Shown here piece after piece: positions 30,183-38,562 of a stretch of DNA of 64,000 bases. Origin of the DNA: Stenotrophomonas sp. MMGLT7 (lineage in GTDB: Bacteria > Pseudomonadota > Gammaproteobacteria > Xanthomonadales > Xanthomonadaceae); NCBI RefSeq assembly GCF_021168555.1, contig NZ_JAJOZS010000005.1, forward strand, positions 1 through 64,000. Direction: 5' to 3'. Under the pieces are notes generated by a model that worked only from the letters and a program-made list of their open reading frames with translations, was not told where the DNA came from and did no database searches. Every line of letters starts with the position of its first letter. Within the stretch, counting starts at the first letter, position 1. Both the position numbers and the translations under genes were made by a program.

Positions 30183-31991
30183 ATGAATCGACCTTCTTCC
30201 GCACCGGCGGGGATGCCCCCCCTGCCGTCGCGGCGCCGCTTCGTCACCGGCCTGGCGGTCGGCGCCACCGCCGCCAGCCTCGGCGGCCTGGCCCTGCGCC
30301 CGGCCAGCGCCGCCGCCCTGGCCCGCGACGGCACCGCGCCCTACGTGCTGCAGGGCAGCGACTTCGAGCTGTCCATCGGCGCCACCCGCGTCAACTTCAC
30401 CGGCCGCGAGCGCCCGGCCATCACCGTCAACGGCTCGCTGCCGGCGCCGATCCTGCGCTGGCGCGAGGGCGACACCGTCAACGTGCGCGTGTCCAACCGA
30501 CTGCCCGGCAATACCCAGACCTCGGTGCACTGGCACGGCATCGTGCTGCCGGCCAACATGGACGGCGTGCCGGGCCTGAGCTTCGACGGCATCTACCCCG
30601 GGCAGGCCTACCAGTACCGCTTCCGGCTCAACCAGTCCGGCACCTACTGGTACCACAGCCACTCGCTGCACCAGGAGCAGGCCGGACTGTATGGCGCCAT
30701 CGTCGTCGACCCCGTCGAGCCGCCGCCCTACCGCTACGACCGCGAGCACGTGGTGCTGCTGTCGGACTGGACCGACCTGGACCCGGCGGCGCTGTTCCGG
30801 CGCCTGAAGAAGATGCCGTCCCACGACAACTACTACCAGCGCACCGTCGGCGACTTCCTCGGCGACGTGCGCCGCGACGGCCTGCGCGCCACCCTCGCCG
30901 ACCGCGGCATGTGGGGCCGCATGCGCATGACCCCCAGCGACCTGTCCGACGTCAACGGCCACACCTACACCTACCTGATGAACGGCGTCACCCCGTGCGG
31001 CAACTGGACCGGCCTGTTCCGGCCGGGCGAGAAGCTGCTGCTGCGCTTCATCAATGCGGCCAACATGACCTACTTCGACATCCGCATCCCCGGGCTGAAG
31101 ATGACGGTGGTCGCCGCCGACGGCCAGTACGTCCACCCGGTGACGGTGGACGAGCTGCGCATCGCCGTGGCCGAGACCTTCGACGTGATCGTCGAACCCA
31201 GCGGGCAGGACGCCTTCACCCTGTTCGCCCAGGACATGGGCCGCACCGGCCATGCCCGCGGCACCCTGGCCGCGCATCCCGGACTGGAGGCACCGGTCCC
31301 CGCGCTCGACCCGCGGCCGCTGCTGACCATGGCCGACATGGGTCATGACATGGCCGGCATGGACCACGGCAGCGGTGCGGCCGGCACGATGGACCACGCG
31401 GCGATGGCACATGCCGCGGCAGGGCATGCCGGCATGGACCATGCCGGCATGACGCACGGCGGCGGCGGCCATCCGGCCAGCGAGCGCGGCAATCCGCTGG
31501 TGGACATGCAGTCGATGGCCACCACGCCGAAGCTGGACGACCCCGGCATCGGCCTGCGCGACAACGGCCGCCGGGTGCTGGCCTACGCCGACCTGCACAG
31601 CCTGTTCGCCGACCCCGACGGCCGCGAGCCGGGCCGCGAGATCGAGCTGCACCTGACCGGCAACATGGAGAAGTTCGCCTGGTCGTTCGACGGCATCCCG
31701 TTCGCCGGCGCCGAACCGCTGCGGCTGAACTACGGCGAGCGCATGCGCATCGTGCTGGTCAACGACACGATGATGCAGCACCCCATCCACCTGCACGGCA
31801 TGTGGAGCGACCTGGAGGACGCCGACGGCCGCTTCCAGGTGCGCAAGCACACCGTGGACATGCCGCCGGGCACCCGCCGCAGCTACCGCGTGCGCGCCGA
31901 CGCGCTCGGCCGCTGGGCCTTCCACTGCCACCTGCTCTACCACATGGACGGCGGCATGATGCGCGAAGTGCGCGTGGAGGAGCAGGCATGA
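30183..31991 (+). CDS. copA: CopA multicopper oxidase, copper resistance
   Basis: 602 aa. Tat signal with SRRRF at residues 16-20. Four copper-binding motifs: HWHG, WYHSHSLHQEQ, HPIHLHG and the type 1 site HCHLLYHMDGGMM. A Met/His-rich insert (about residues 383-430: repeats of MDH, AMAH, GMDH, GMTH) can bind many Cu(I) ions. Periplasmic oxidation/sequestration of Cu(I). The start 105 nt after copL fits a copLAB operon. The copB ATG overlaps its stop by four bases. It shares the symbol copA with the unrelated ATPase at 26455. Confidence 0.95.
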   Translation: MNRPSSAPAGMPPLPSRRRFVTGLAVGATAASLGGLALRPASAAALARDGTAPYVLQGSDFELSIGATRVNFTGRERPAITVNGSLPAPILRWREGDTVNVRVSNRLPGNTQTSVHWHGIVLPANMDGVPGLSFDGIYPGQAYQYRFRLNQSGTYWYHSHSLHQEQAGLYGAIVVDPVEPPPYRYDREHVVLLSDWTDLDPAALFRRLKKMPSHDNYYQRTVGDFLGDVRRDGLRATLADRGMWGRMRMTPSDLSDVNGHTYTYLMNGVTPCGNWTGLFRPGEKLLLRFINAANMTYFDIRIPGLKMTVVAADGQYVHPVTVDELRIAVAETFDVIVEPSGQDAFTLFAQDMGRTGHARGTLAAHPGLEAPVPALDPRPLLTMADMGHDMAGMDHGSGAAGTMDHAAMAHAAAGHAGMDHAGMTHGGGGHPASERGNPLVDMQSMATTPKLDDPGIGLRDNGRRVLAYADLHSLFADPDGREPGREIELHLTGNMEKFAWSFDGIPFAGAEPLRLNYGERMRIVLVNDTMMQHPIHLHGMWSDLEDADGRFQVRKHTVDMPPGTRRSYRVRADALGRWAFHCHLLYHMDGGMMREVRVEEQA

Positions 31992-33076
31992 AGCGCCACG
32001 CCGACACCCTCGCCATCGCGCTGCTGCTGGCCCTGGGAACGGGCACGGCACCGTCCGCCCGCGCGCAGGCCGCGCCGTCGTGCACGGCCGAGCACGCGGC
32101 GATGGGCCACTGCACGATGCCCACGGTACCGGCACAGGCCGACTGCCCGCCCGAACATGCCGCAATGGGCCACTGCACGCCGACGCCGGCGACCACCCAC
32201 GATATGCAGCCTCCGGCCGCCACCTCGCACTGCACGGCCGAACACGCGGCGATGGGCCACTGCACGATGCCCACCGCACCGGCACAGGCCGACTGCCCGC
32301 GCGAGCACGCCGCAATGGGCCACTGCACGCCGGGCCCGGCCGCGCCGCCGGCACCGAGCGAGCCGCGCGAGCCGATCCCGGCGCTGACCGATGCCGACCG
32401 CGCCGCCGCGTTTCCGGTGCTGAACTCGGCGCACATGTCGCACGGATCGTCGATCAACAGCCTGGTGCTGCTGGACCGACTGGAGACCTGGGATGCCGAT
32501 CCCGGCAGCGGCCAGGCCTGGGAGGCGAGCGCCTGGATCGGCGGCGACATCGACCGCCTGTGGCTGCGCAGCGAAGGCGAGCGCGAACGCGGCCGCACCG
32601 GCGCGGCCGACCTGGAAGTGCTCTACGGCCGCAGCGTCAGCGCGTGGTGGGACGTGGTGGCCGGCGTGCGCCACGACTTCCGCCCCGGCGACTCGCGCGG
32701 CTGGGCCGCGTTCGGCGTGCAGGGCCTGGCGCCGTACAAGTTCGAGGTGTCGGCCACCGCCTACCTGGGCGAGTCCGGCCAGGCCGCGGCCCGGGTCGAG
32801 GTCGAGTACGAACTGCTGCTGACCAATCGCCTGATCCTGCAGCCGCGGCTGGAAGCCAGCGCCTCGGCCAGGGACGAGCCGCGCTACGGCAACGGCAGCG
32901 GCCTGAACAGCGCGGAGGCGGGCCTGCGCCTGCGCTACGAGTTCAGCCGCCGCTTCGCGCCGTACCTTGGCGTGGTCCACGAACGCCGCTACGGGCGCAC
33001 CGCCGACTACCGCCGCGCCGAAGGCGAGGACCCGCGCGACACCCGCCTGGTGGCCGGCGTGCGCATCTGGTTCTGA
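31988..33076 (+). CDS. copB: CopB outer-membrane copper resistance protein
   Basis: 362 aa. Signal peptide (to about residue 26), four copies of an EHAAMGHCT motif with flanking Cys (residues 31-114), then a CopB beta-barrel domain ending in an aromatic-terminated strand VAGVRIWF, the outer-membrane signature. The repeats form two near-identical DNA units, suggesting a recent internal duplication. It works with CopA in periplasmic/outer-membrane copper handling. Last gene of the cluster. Confidence 0.93.
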   Translation: MKRHADTLAIALLLALGTGTAPSARAQAAPSCTAEHAAMGHCTMPTVPAQADCPPEHAAMGHCTPTPATTHDMQPPAATSHCTAEHAAMGHCTMPTAPAQADCPREHAAMGHCTPGPAAPPAPSEPREPIPALTDADRAAAFPVLNSAHMSHGSSINSLVLLDRLETWDADPGSGQAWEASAWIGGDIDRLWLRSEGERERGRTGAADLEVLYGRSVSAWWDVVAGVRHDFRPGDSRGWAAFGVQGLAPYKFEVSATAYLGESGQAAARVEVEYELLLTNRLILQPRLEASASARDEPRYGNGSGLNSAEAGLRLRYEFSRRFAPYLGVVHERRYGRTADYRRAEGEDPRDTRLVAGVRIWF

Positions 33077-33245
33077 GCAACGGCGGCATGGAAGATCGGC
33101 GTACACACGGCGCCTCGATCGGGACGCGCACGACCGGACCGCACCGGCCTGCCTCGCGGCCCGGCAACTCGCGCTCAGGGCACGGCCGCCAGGCGCCTTG
33201 CAGCCTCGACGACCGAGGCATGGCGCCGGGCATGTTCCTGCCGGC

Positions 33246-33585
33246 TGTCCGGTCCGGCGAGCATGCGCGCAACCTGGGCTTCCTGAAGCACACCATCGCC
33301 CATCTCAGTCGCAGCGCCCTCCATCGCTGCCTCCAGCGGCATGGGATCCCAAGCCGAACGGATGAACCGCACGATCAAGGACGCCACGATCAAGACGTAC
33401 CGCTACGACGATCTGCAAAGCTTGAAAAACCATGTCCTGGCCTTCGTCACCGCCTAAAACTTCGCCAAGCACCTCAAAGCCTACGGTGGAGAACGCCCTA
33501 CCAGGCCATTTGCGAGGCCTGGACCCAAAACCCGTCGATCTTCAAGATCGACCCGCGCCACCTCATTCCGGGACCAAACACCTAG
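33246..33585 (+). pseudogene. IS481-type transposase remnant
   Basis: Two pieces of an integrase-core transposase remain. The first frame gives LKHTIAHLSRSALHRCLQRHGI, an IS481-like N-terminal helix. After a shift near 33350, ERMNRTIKDATIKTYRYDDL and NFAKHLKAL/RWRTPYQAICEAW, the conserved C-terminal end, are readable. The central DDE catalytic part is deleted, an in-frame TAA interrupts LAFVTA/NFAK, and one base is missing near 33480. Non-functional. No terminal repeats were recognised. Confidence 0.65.
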
Positions 33586-33594
33586 CATGTCCGC

Positions 33595-34179
33595 ATGCTG
33601 TCCGCGAACGACCCACTGCCATTGCTGCCGCAGCGCGTGCTCATCGCCGGCGTCACCGGATCCGGGAAGACTACCCTTGCCCGCCGCATCGGTGCGCTGT
33701 GGGGCCTGCGCCACATCGAGATCGACGGACTCTTCCACGGCCCGAACTGGACGCCGCGGCCGCAGTTCCTCGACGACGTGCGCGCCTTCGCCGCCGAGGA
33801 CCACTGGATCACCGAGTGGCAGTACGCAGGTAAAGGGACGAGTCGCATCCTGGGGCCGCGGGCGCAGCTGGTGATCTGGCTCGACTACCCCTACCGGGTG
33901 GTACGCGGCAGGCTGCTCCGGCGCACGCTCATGCGGCGCCTGCTGCGCACGAAGCTGTGGAACGGCAACGTCGAAAAGCCACTGTGGCGAAGGCTGGGAA
34001 AGGATCCCGAGGCGAACATCCTGCACTGGCAGACCCACACGCTGCACAAGTGGAGCGAGCGAATGCCGCAGATCGCGGAGGAGTTCCCGCACCTGGCGAT
34101 CGTGCGGCTGCGCACGCCCCGGGAGACGGAGCGATGGCTGCGCACGAACTCGCCGGCGTCGCCGCGGACGCGAAGCTGA
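33595..34179 (+). CDS. P-loop kinase-like protein (FlaR/adenylate-kinase-like)
   Basis: 194 aa. Walker A GVTGSGKTT near residues 19-27, then HIEIDGLFHGPNW, the HxELD-like segment of topology-modulation (FlaR) and shikimate/adenylate-kinase-like proteins. A basic region (RGRLLRRTLMRRLLRTKLWNG) acts as a lid. Substrate unknown. It starts at ATG 33595, ten bases after the transposase remnant, so its native upstream region may have been replaced by the insertion. Confidence 0.75.
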   Translation: MLSANDPLPLLPQRVLIAGVTGSGKTTLARRIGALWGLRHIEIDGLFHGPNWTPRPQFLDDVRAFAAEDHWITEWQYAGKGTSRILGPRAQLVIWLDYPYRVVRGRLLRRTLMRRLLRTKLWNGNVEKPLWRRLGKDPEANILHWQTHTLHKWSERMPQIAEEFPHLAIVRLRTPRETERWLRTNSPASPRTRS

Positions 34180-34335
34180 CCCCCGGGTCGTCCCTCGATC
34201 GGTCGGCGTCGATCCGCAGGCCGATAACGGCCCGGTGCCACTGCCGTCGGCATGTCCCGGGGCAAGGTTGGCTCGCGGTAGGCGAGTCCGCTGCGGGAAG
34301 CGAACCCGACCCCGAGGCAGGCCCACGTCCCGCGC

Positions 34336-35025
34336 TCAGCGCGGGGCGGCCGCGCGCCGGTACACCCCGCCGAAACTGACGTTCATGCCGCCGCACTGCA
34401 GGTTGTCCGAGACCAGCAACAGATCGCCAAGCAGCAGCATGCGCACCTGGCATGCATGCTCGCTGACCTCGAGCCGGTTGCCCTGCACATAGTCGCGCGC
34501 GGTGACGCTGCCCAGGTGCGGGCCGCCGGGCGCATCCTCCAGGCTCGGACTGGCGCTCGGCCAATAGGCATCGCCGTTGACCGTGACACTGCCATCGCCG
34601 TTGGTGATCAGCTGCAGACTGTTGTCGCCGTCACGCCAATGACCAATCCAGGCCCCCAGCGCCGGCTTCTCTGCGACCGGCAGCGGCCGCAGGCTGGCCT
34701 CGGCCACCCACCCGGCGCTGCCGCCGACCTTGTTGGGATAGAACGCGCAGGCATGGCCACCGCGACGCTGCGCCAGCACCACGGTATCGCCCTGCACCAC
34801 GTACGGCCCCTGCCGGCACGCGGCCTCGCCCTTGCCCGGGCAGCCATCGCTGTCGCCCAGCAGGTACAGCCGCGGCACCGCGACCTTGGCCAGCGAGAAA
34901 GTGGCCGGACTGCTGGTGAACAGGCCATTGCGGCAGATGGCCGCCTCGTCGTCGCCCGGCGCGGCATGGGCCGGCGCGACGACCGCCAGCAAGGCGAGCA
35001 ACGCGATCCTGTGCATCTCGATCAT
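34336..35025 (-). CDS. secreted protein of unknown function
   Basis: 229 aa (or 226 from ATG 35016). Signal peptide ending PAHAA, six cysteines in the mature part (CRNG, CPGKGEAAC, HACAFYP, HACQ, LQCGG) suggesting disulphides, and an N-terminal segment that may be SH3-like. The C-terminal half could be a lipocalin- or lysozyme-inhibitor-like beta fold, but I do not recognise the family. Probably periplasmic. Monocistronic. Confidence 0.65.
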   Translation of the reverse strand: MIEMHRIALLALLAVVAPAHAAPGDDEAAICRNGLFTSSPATFSLAKVAVPRLYLLGDSDGCPGKGEAACRQGPYVVQGDTVVLAQRRGGHACAFYPNKVGGSAGWVAEASLRPLPVAEKPALGAWIGHWRDGDNSLQLITNGDGSVTVNGDAYWPSASPSLEDAPGGPHLGSVTARDYVQGNRLEVSEHACQVRMLLLGDLLLVSDNLQCGGMNVSFGGVYRRAAAPR

Positions 35026-35157
35026 TCCAACTGAGGGAAGCGTATTGTCGGCGAACAGCGATGGGGCGGGGTCGGTCTGTCTGTCGCATCCGGAACCGGG
35101 ATACGTCGCACCATCGTCTTCATGCAGGCGGGAGCCGGTGGCTTGCGAGCAGACCGC

Positions 35158-35631
35158 TCAGCTCAGCGTCGCTGGCTCCTGTCCAGATGTGTCGAAGTTC
35201 GCCTCGACATAGGCGATCACCTTGCCCAACAGGTCGGACACCCCTGCGCAGGAACCGCTCAAGCCTTCCACTTCGGCTTGATGAGCCGGCGCTTGCATCA
35301 GCTGCACGATGGAACGTGCGCGCAGGAGATCGCGATGCATCTCGCTGACGAACACGGGATGGCCTGCCATCGATGCGGCCCGGCTCGACGCTTTGGCGGT
35401 CTTTTCCAGTGTCTGCTCGTCAATCCGATCGAAGATATCGGCCACTGTGCTGGCTGCTTCGAAGATGACCTCGCCAATGAAAAGAAGACTCCCCTTGGAC
35501 AGCTCATCGGCGCCGCCGGATGCAATCACGTCGCCGTGGGCACGGAGCCTGTGAATCAGGTGGTCGAGTTCATCGAACTGATCCGAGGTGATGCCGAAGA
35601 CCAAGGGCTTGAGGGCGCTATCGGTACTCAT
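35158..35631 (-). CDS. XAC0095-type helical protein, short paralogue
   Basis: 157 aa, all-helical by composition. Its first 70 residues (KPLVFGITSDQFDELDHLIHRLR...GSLLFIGEVIFEAA) align clearly with the C-terminal domain of the protein encoded just upstream (KPLVCGVTLDQIDEAHRLIRRIA...GSLVNMGDVIFEEA), so the pair arose by duplication. The second half is different. The ATG is preceded directly by a 7-bp hairpin. Function unknown. Confidence 0.65.
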   Translation of the reverse strand: MSTDSALKPLVFGITSDQFDELDHLIHRLRAHGDVIASGGADELSKGSLLFIGEVIFEAASTVADIFDRIDEQTLEKTAKASSRAASMAGHPVFVSEMHRDLLRARSIVQLMQAPAHQAEVEGLSGSCAGVSDLLGKVIAYVEANFDTSGQEPATLS

Positions 35632-35649
35632 GACGGGTTCTTCCCGTCA
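35631..35649 (-). promoter_or_regulatory. start-codon-adjacent hairpin
   Basis: TGACGGG (35631-35637), loop TTCTT, CCCGTCA (35643-35649). On the mRNA the loop holds the GGAAGAA ribosome site and the stem abuts the ATG, so folding could limit initiation. Read-through by ribosomes ending the upstream gene at 35652 would melt it, giving translational coupling. Confidence 0.4.
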
Positions 35650-35651
35650 TC

Positions 35652-36245
35652 TTATGGCTGGTGAAGATCAGGGGGACCGGCCTTCGGCGCTGCCGGCACG
35701 TTCGCTGCGGCGAACTCTCTCAGGCTCTGCGCGTTGATCTGTCTGACGATGTCGAGGGCGTCCTGGGCTTCTTCAAAGATGACATCACCCATATTGACCA
35801 GGCTGCCCTCGGCCAACTCTTCGCCATAGGCGGATGCGAGCAAGTCGGCCTGGGCGGCAATCCTTCGGATCAAGCGGTGAGCCTCGTCGATTTGATCAAG
35901 GGTGACGCCGCAGACCAAGGGCTTGGAAGCGCGTGGTTCCTCTTCATCTTCATCTTCATCTTCGTCTTCGTCTTCGTCTTCGTCTTCGTCTTCGTCGCTG
36001 AGCTTGGCCGGATAGCGGCACTCCTGCAGCGCGTTCTCGATGCGCTCGTGTACTCCGCGTAAGTAGCTGGCCAGCCCCGCGCGTTTGAACTCCATCGGCA
36101 GGATTTCCCCGTCCAGCGCATGGGTGGTGGCCGTCAGCGTGATCTGCAGCTGCAATTCGTCGCCGACATCGCGTAGTCGCGCGTATGCGTCCTCCGGCAA
36201 GAAATAGCCGGTCATGTCGGAAGAATCGGGTGATGCATGGTGCAT
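35652..36245 (-). CDS. XAC0095 family protein with an Asp-Glu repeat linker
   Basis: 197 aa. The N-terminus GYFLPEDAYARLRDVGDELQLQ matches the XAC0095-like family of Xanthomonadaceae (function unknown). An (Asp-Glu)n run follows at about residues 83-102, encoded by a hexamer microsatellite. The C-terminal domain is shared with the downstream paralogue. ATG 36245 has a GCGAGG ribosome site 7 nt upstream. Forms a two-gene unit, 20 nt apart, with the short paralogue. Confidence 0.75.
   Translation of the reverse strand: MHHASPDSSDMTGYFLPEDAYARLRDVGDELQLQITLTATTHALDGEILPMEFKRAGLASYLRGVHERIENALQECRYPAKLSDEDEDEDEDEDEDEDEDEEEPRASKPLVCGVTLDQIDEAHRLIRRIAAQADLLASAYGEELAEGSLVNMGDVIFEEAQDALDIVRQINAQSLREFAAANVPAAPKAGPPDLHQP
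35938..35997. repeat. TCTTCG/TCTTCA hexamer microsatellite inside the XAC0095-type gene
   Basis: About nine tandem copies of a 6-nt unit that codes alternating Asp and Glu on the minus strand. Gain or loss of one unit keeps the frame, so slippage would change linker length rather than switch the gene off. Confidence 0.85.
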
Positions 36246-36401
36246 GGCGGTACCTCGCAAGATGGGGAGGGAGACGGCATACAACGGCGGTGGGAAGCTC
36301 AGCCGCACCCGGCCTGACGGCCCTCGCCGGAGATCGGCAGGACAGTCGTCAAGTGCGCTTCGGGATTGGTAGCGGGGACAGTTCTGCAACCCACAGTTGG
36401 C

Positions 36402-36430
36402 ACAATGCAACCACAAATTGGCCGTGTCAA
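36402..36430 (-). promoter_or_regulatory. candidate promoter of the XAC0095-type pair
   Basis: Minus strand: a perfect -35 TTGACA (36430-36425), 17-nt spacer and a weak -10 CATTGT (36407-36402), about 160 nt upstream of ATG 36245. The region is full of GTTG/CAAC inverted words (for example CAACCCACAGTTG at 36387-36399), which may be operator sites. Confidence 0.35.
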
Positions 36431-36536
36431 CAACCTGAAGTTGCTTTCATGCGAATGCGGGTGGGCAACAATGCAACGCACTTGCTCAATGTCCCGGGCG
36501 TGAGCGCTTGGCGACGATGTGACGACAGGAATTCGG

Positions 36537-36896
36537 ATGGCCGCACCCTACGAGGAATTCGCGAGCCGCCTGCGGCAGATGCTGGACCGCGCCCATTTCG
36601 TGCCAGGACGCGGAAGAACGAGCGCCCTGGCGCACCGCTACGCGGTATCGCGCGAGACAGCCCGCAAATGGCTCACCGGCCTTGCCCTGCCCGAACTGCC
36701 GCGCATCATCGAGTTGTCCAAGGATTTCGACGCCAGCTTCGAATGGCTCGCCACCGGCCGCGGGCACGTCAACCTGAGCGTGAAGGAACCCACCGCCACC
36801 TACCGGCGCCTCAGCGACCACGAGGGCCGCCTGCTCGACGCCTTCCGCAGCCTGCCCGAAGCCAAGCGGCAGTTGCTGGTGGAGTTTTTGTCCTAG
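36537..36896 (+). CDS. helix-turn-helix regulator, phage-repressor-like
   Basis: 119 aa. Central HTH: TSALAHRYAVSRETARKWLTGLALPELPRIIELSK, then SFEWLATGRG, the layout of CI-like/XRE repressors from xanthomonad prophages and mobile DNA. ATG 36537 is preceded by AGGA at 36527-36530. It diverges from the XAC0095-type pair and sits at the left side of the defence-like genes, so it may regulate one of these units or itself. No peptidase domain. Confidence 0.8.
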   Translation: MAAPYEEFASRLRQMLDRAHFVPGRGRTSALAHRYAVSRETARKWLTGLALPELPRIIELSKDFDASFEWLATGRGHVNLSVKEPTATYRRLSDHEGRLLDAFRSLPEAKRQLLVEFLS

Positions 36897-36926
36897 CGCT
36901 CCATCTGCGCTTGACAGCATCCGAAG

Positions 36927-37127
36927 GTGGGTAGCAGCATCGGATTGTCGCGGCAAACTCCGCGGCCGGGTTTAGCAGCCCGCAACCACAAGGCGCACCA
37001 GCGCCCATCGTCGATGCCGGCGCTTTTCTTCTGCCCGGTCAACGGCATGGGCACGCATGCCATGTTCCATGGCGGGCGGTGCGCGGAGGCCGAAAGGCCT
37101 GCCGGTTCCTTGTGGCCGGCCTGCTAA
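36927..37127 (+). CDS. possible short orphan reading frame
   Basis: 66-codon frame with Pro/His/Cys-rich content (QTPRPGLAARNHKAHQ, SMPALFFCPVNGMGTH) and a poor ribosome site. From memory, similar short frames recur next to phage-like genes in xanthomonads, but I cannot verify it. It may instead be the long leader of the symE gene at 37197. Nothing else is visible between 36897 and 37196. Confidence 0.2.
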   Translation: MGSSIGLSRQTPRPGLAARNHKAHQRPSSMPALFFCPVNGMGTHAMFHGGRCAEAERPAGSLWPAC

Positions 37128-37196
37128 CCGCGCATCGTCCGCCGCCTTCGTTTAGCAGCGAACGCGGCGGATTCCACATCACACAAGGAATCCGAT

Positions 37197-37538
37197 ATGC
37201 GCCAGTCCAAACAGTCCCAGCACGTCTCTACTCAACCCGCAAGCCGTCGCCCGAGCAAGCGCGAGAAAAAGCCAGCGCACGCAGTATCCGTCCCTGAAGT
37301 CGCGACTCCGCTGCCCTGCCCCGCTGCTCTGACGCCCCTGCGACGCTCGCGCACGCCCAAGCGTTGCACGATGGGCTATCAGTACTACGACGAGCGGCGT
37401 GGCGAGCAGGTGCTGGGATGCGCCGTGCCCAAGCTGCGCCTGTCGGGCCGCTGGCTGGAGCAATGCGGCTTCGCCGTCGGGGACGCGTTGCAAGTGACGG
37501 TCGGGCGTGGGCTGTTGCTGATCAGTCGCAGCAAGTAG
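37197..37538 (+). CDS. symE: SymE family type I toxin
   Basis: 113 aa. The C-terminal half PKLRLSGRWLEQCGFAVGDALQVTVGRGLLLIS is the SymE signature, an AbrB-like fold repurposed as an RNA-cleaving or nucleoid-compacting toxin. The N-terminal 55 residues are basic and low-complexity. ATG 37197 follows AAGGAAT. In E. coli symE is repressed by LexA and by the antisense RNA SymR. I do not see a LexA box and cannot define an antisense promoter. It lies beside restriction-type genes, as symE does in E. coli. Confidence 0.8.
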   Translation: MRQSKQSQHVSTQPASRRPSKREKKPAHAVSVPEVATPLPCPAALTPLRRSRTPKRCTMGYQYYDERRGEQVLGCAVPKLRLSGRWLEQCGFAVGDALQVTVGRGLLLISRSK

Positions 37539-37577
37539 CTGGCTCGACAGGTCGATAGACCAGACATGCGAGCACAT

Positions 37578-37609
37578 GGCGCCGGCGCGTAACGCCCGGC
37601 GCCTTTCCT
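37578..37609 (+). terminator. Rho-independent-like terminator after symE
   Basis: GGCGCCGG (37578-37585), a 10-nt loop, CCGGCGCC (37596-37603), then TTTCCT. Good stem with a short U-run about 40 nt after the symE stop. Confidence 0.6.
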
Positions 37610-37737
37610 ACGACGCAATTTATCAACGCGTTTGGGAAACCGTTTCCTCCCCATGATTCCCAGCCTTCACCCTGCCACTCACTGCTGACAACGGCGCCAT
37701 CGGGAGCTATGGTGCGGCTTGGAACGGGGGTTCTTGC

Positions 37738-38562
37738 ATGGGACGCAGTAGAAGGAAAAGCGGCTTAGATACGTTGGCTGCGCTGCCGTGGCCAATCGGA
37801 GTCGCCACCGGTATCGCCGGCTTTGTCGCGGTGCGCTATGGCATCGTCTGGTGGCTGTCCCACCAAGGCGGATTGCTGGCGCAGGGCTTCGCCCAGCAAT
37901 CAGGTTCAATGTTTGCGCCATTGGCGTGGCTGGTGCTGGTCATCTGCTGGATGGCCGCGTTCTTCTCATACCTGGGCAAGCGCCACCGCCGCCAACTGCT
38001 GGAAACCCGCACCACCCTGGAAAGCCTGTCGGCCGGCGGCTGGCGCCAATTCGAGCTGCTGGTCGGCGAAGCCTTCCGCTGCCAGGGCTACATCGTAGAA
38101 GAGACCGGCCTGGGCGGTGCCGATGGCGGCATCGACCTGATCCTGCGCAAGGATGGCCGCCGCACGCTGGTGCAGTGCAAGCAGTGGAAACGCCAGCAAG
38201 TCGGCGTCAGCGTCGTGCGCGAGATGGCTGGGCTGCTCGCGCACCATCAAGCCGATGCGGTGAAGATCGTCTGTATCGGCCGCTATACCCACGATGCAGA
38301 ACGCTTTGCCCAAGGCAAGCCGATCGAACTGATCGGCGGCGAACAGTTGCTGACGATGATACGGGTGGTGCAGCGTGGCCCTGTCCCTGCGTCCTTGCCG
38401 GCCCAGCAACCCGATGCTGCGATCACGCAATCGCCCTATCCCGCAGCCATAGTTCTAGCGTGCCCGCGCTGCGGAAACACGATGGTGGAGCGAAGGAATC
38501 GGCGTACTGGCGAAACCTTTCTCGGGTGCAGTCAGTTTCCTAGATGCAGAGGTTCTGTATAA
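37738..38562 (+). CDS. membrane-anchored Mrr-like restriction endonuclease
   Basis: 274 aa. Two N-terminal membrane helices (about residues 16-40 and 58-80), then an Mrr_cat nuclease domain: GWRQFELLVGEAFRCQGY, the catalytic Asp in GGADGGIDLIL and LVQCKQWK, spacing typical of PD-(D/E)xK enzymes with a QxK variant. The C-terminus is a topoisomerase-type zinc ribbon (CPRCG, C-x5-C). Likely cleaves foreign, possibly modified, DNA near the membrane. ATG 37738 follows a weak site. The next frame starts immediately after its stop. Confidence 0.85.
   Translation: MGRSRRKSGLDTLAALPWPIGVATGIAGFVAVRYGIVWWLSHQGGLLAQGFAQQSGSMFAPLAWLVLVICWMAAFFSYLGKRHRRQLLETRTTLESLSAGGWRQFELLVGEAFRCQGYIVEETGLGGADGGIDLILRKDGRRTLVQCKQWKRQQVGVSVVREMAGLLAHHQADAVKIVCIGRYTHDAERFAQGKPIELIGGEQLLTMIRVVQRGPVPASLPAQQPDAAITQSPYPAAIVLACPRCGNTMVERRNRRTGETFLGCSQFPRCRGSV

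Noticed and set aside
32080-33585. 501-codon frame over copB and the transposase remnant
   Set aside because: Most of it is out of frame with copB. Only its distal end contains real transposase fragments, listed as a pseudogene.
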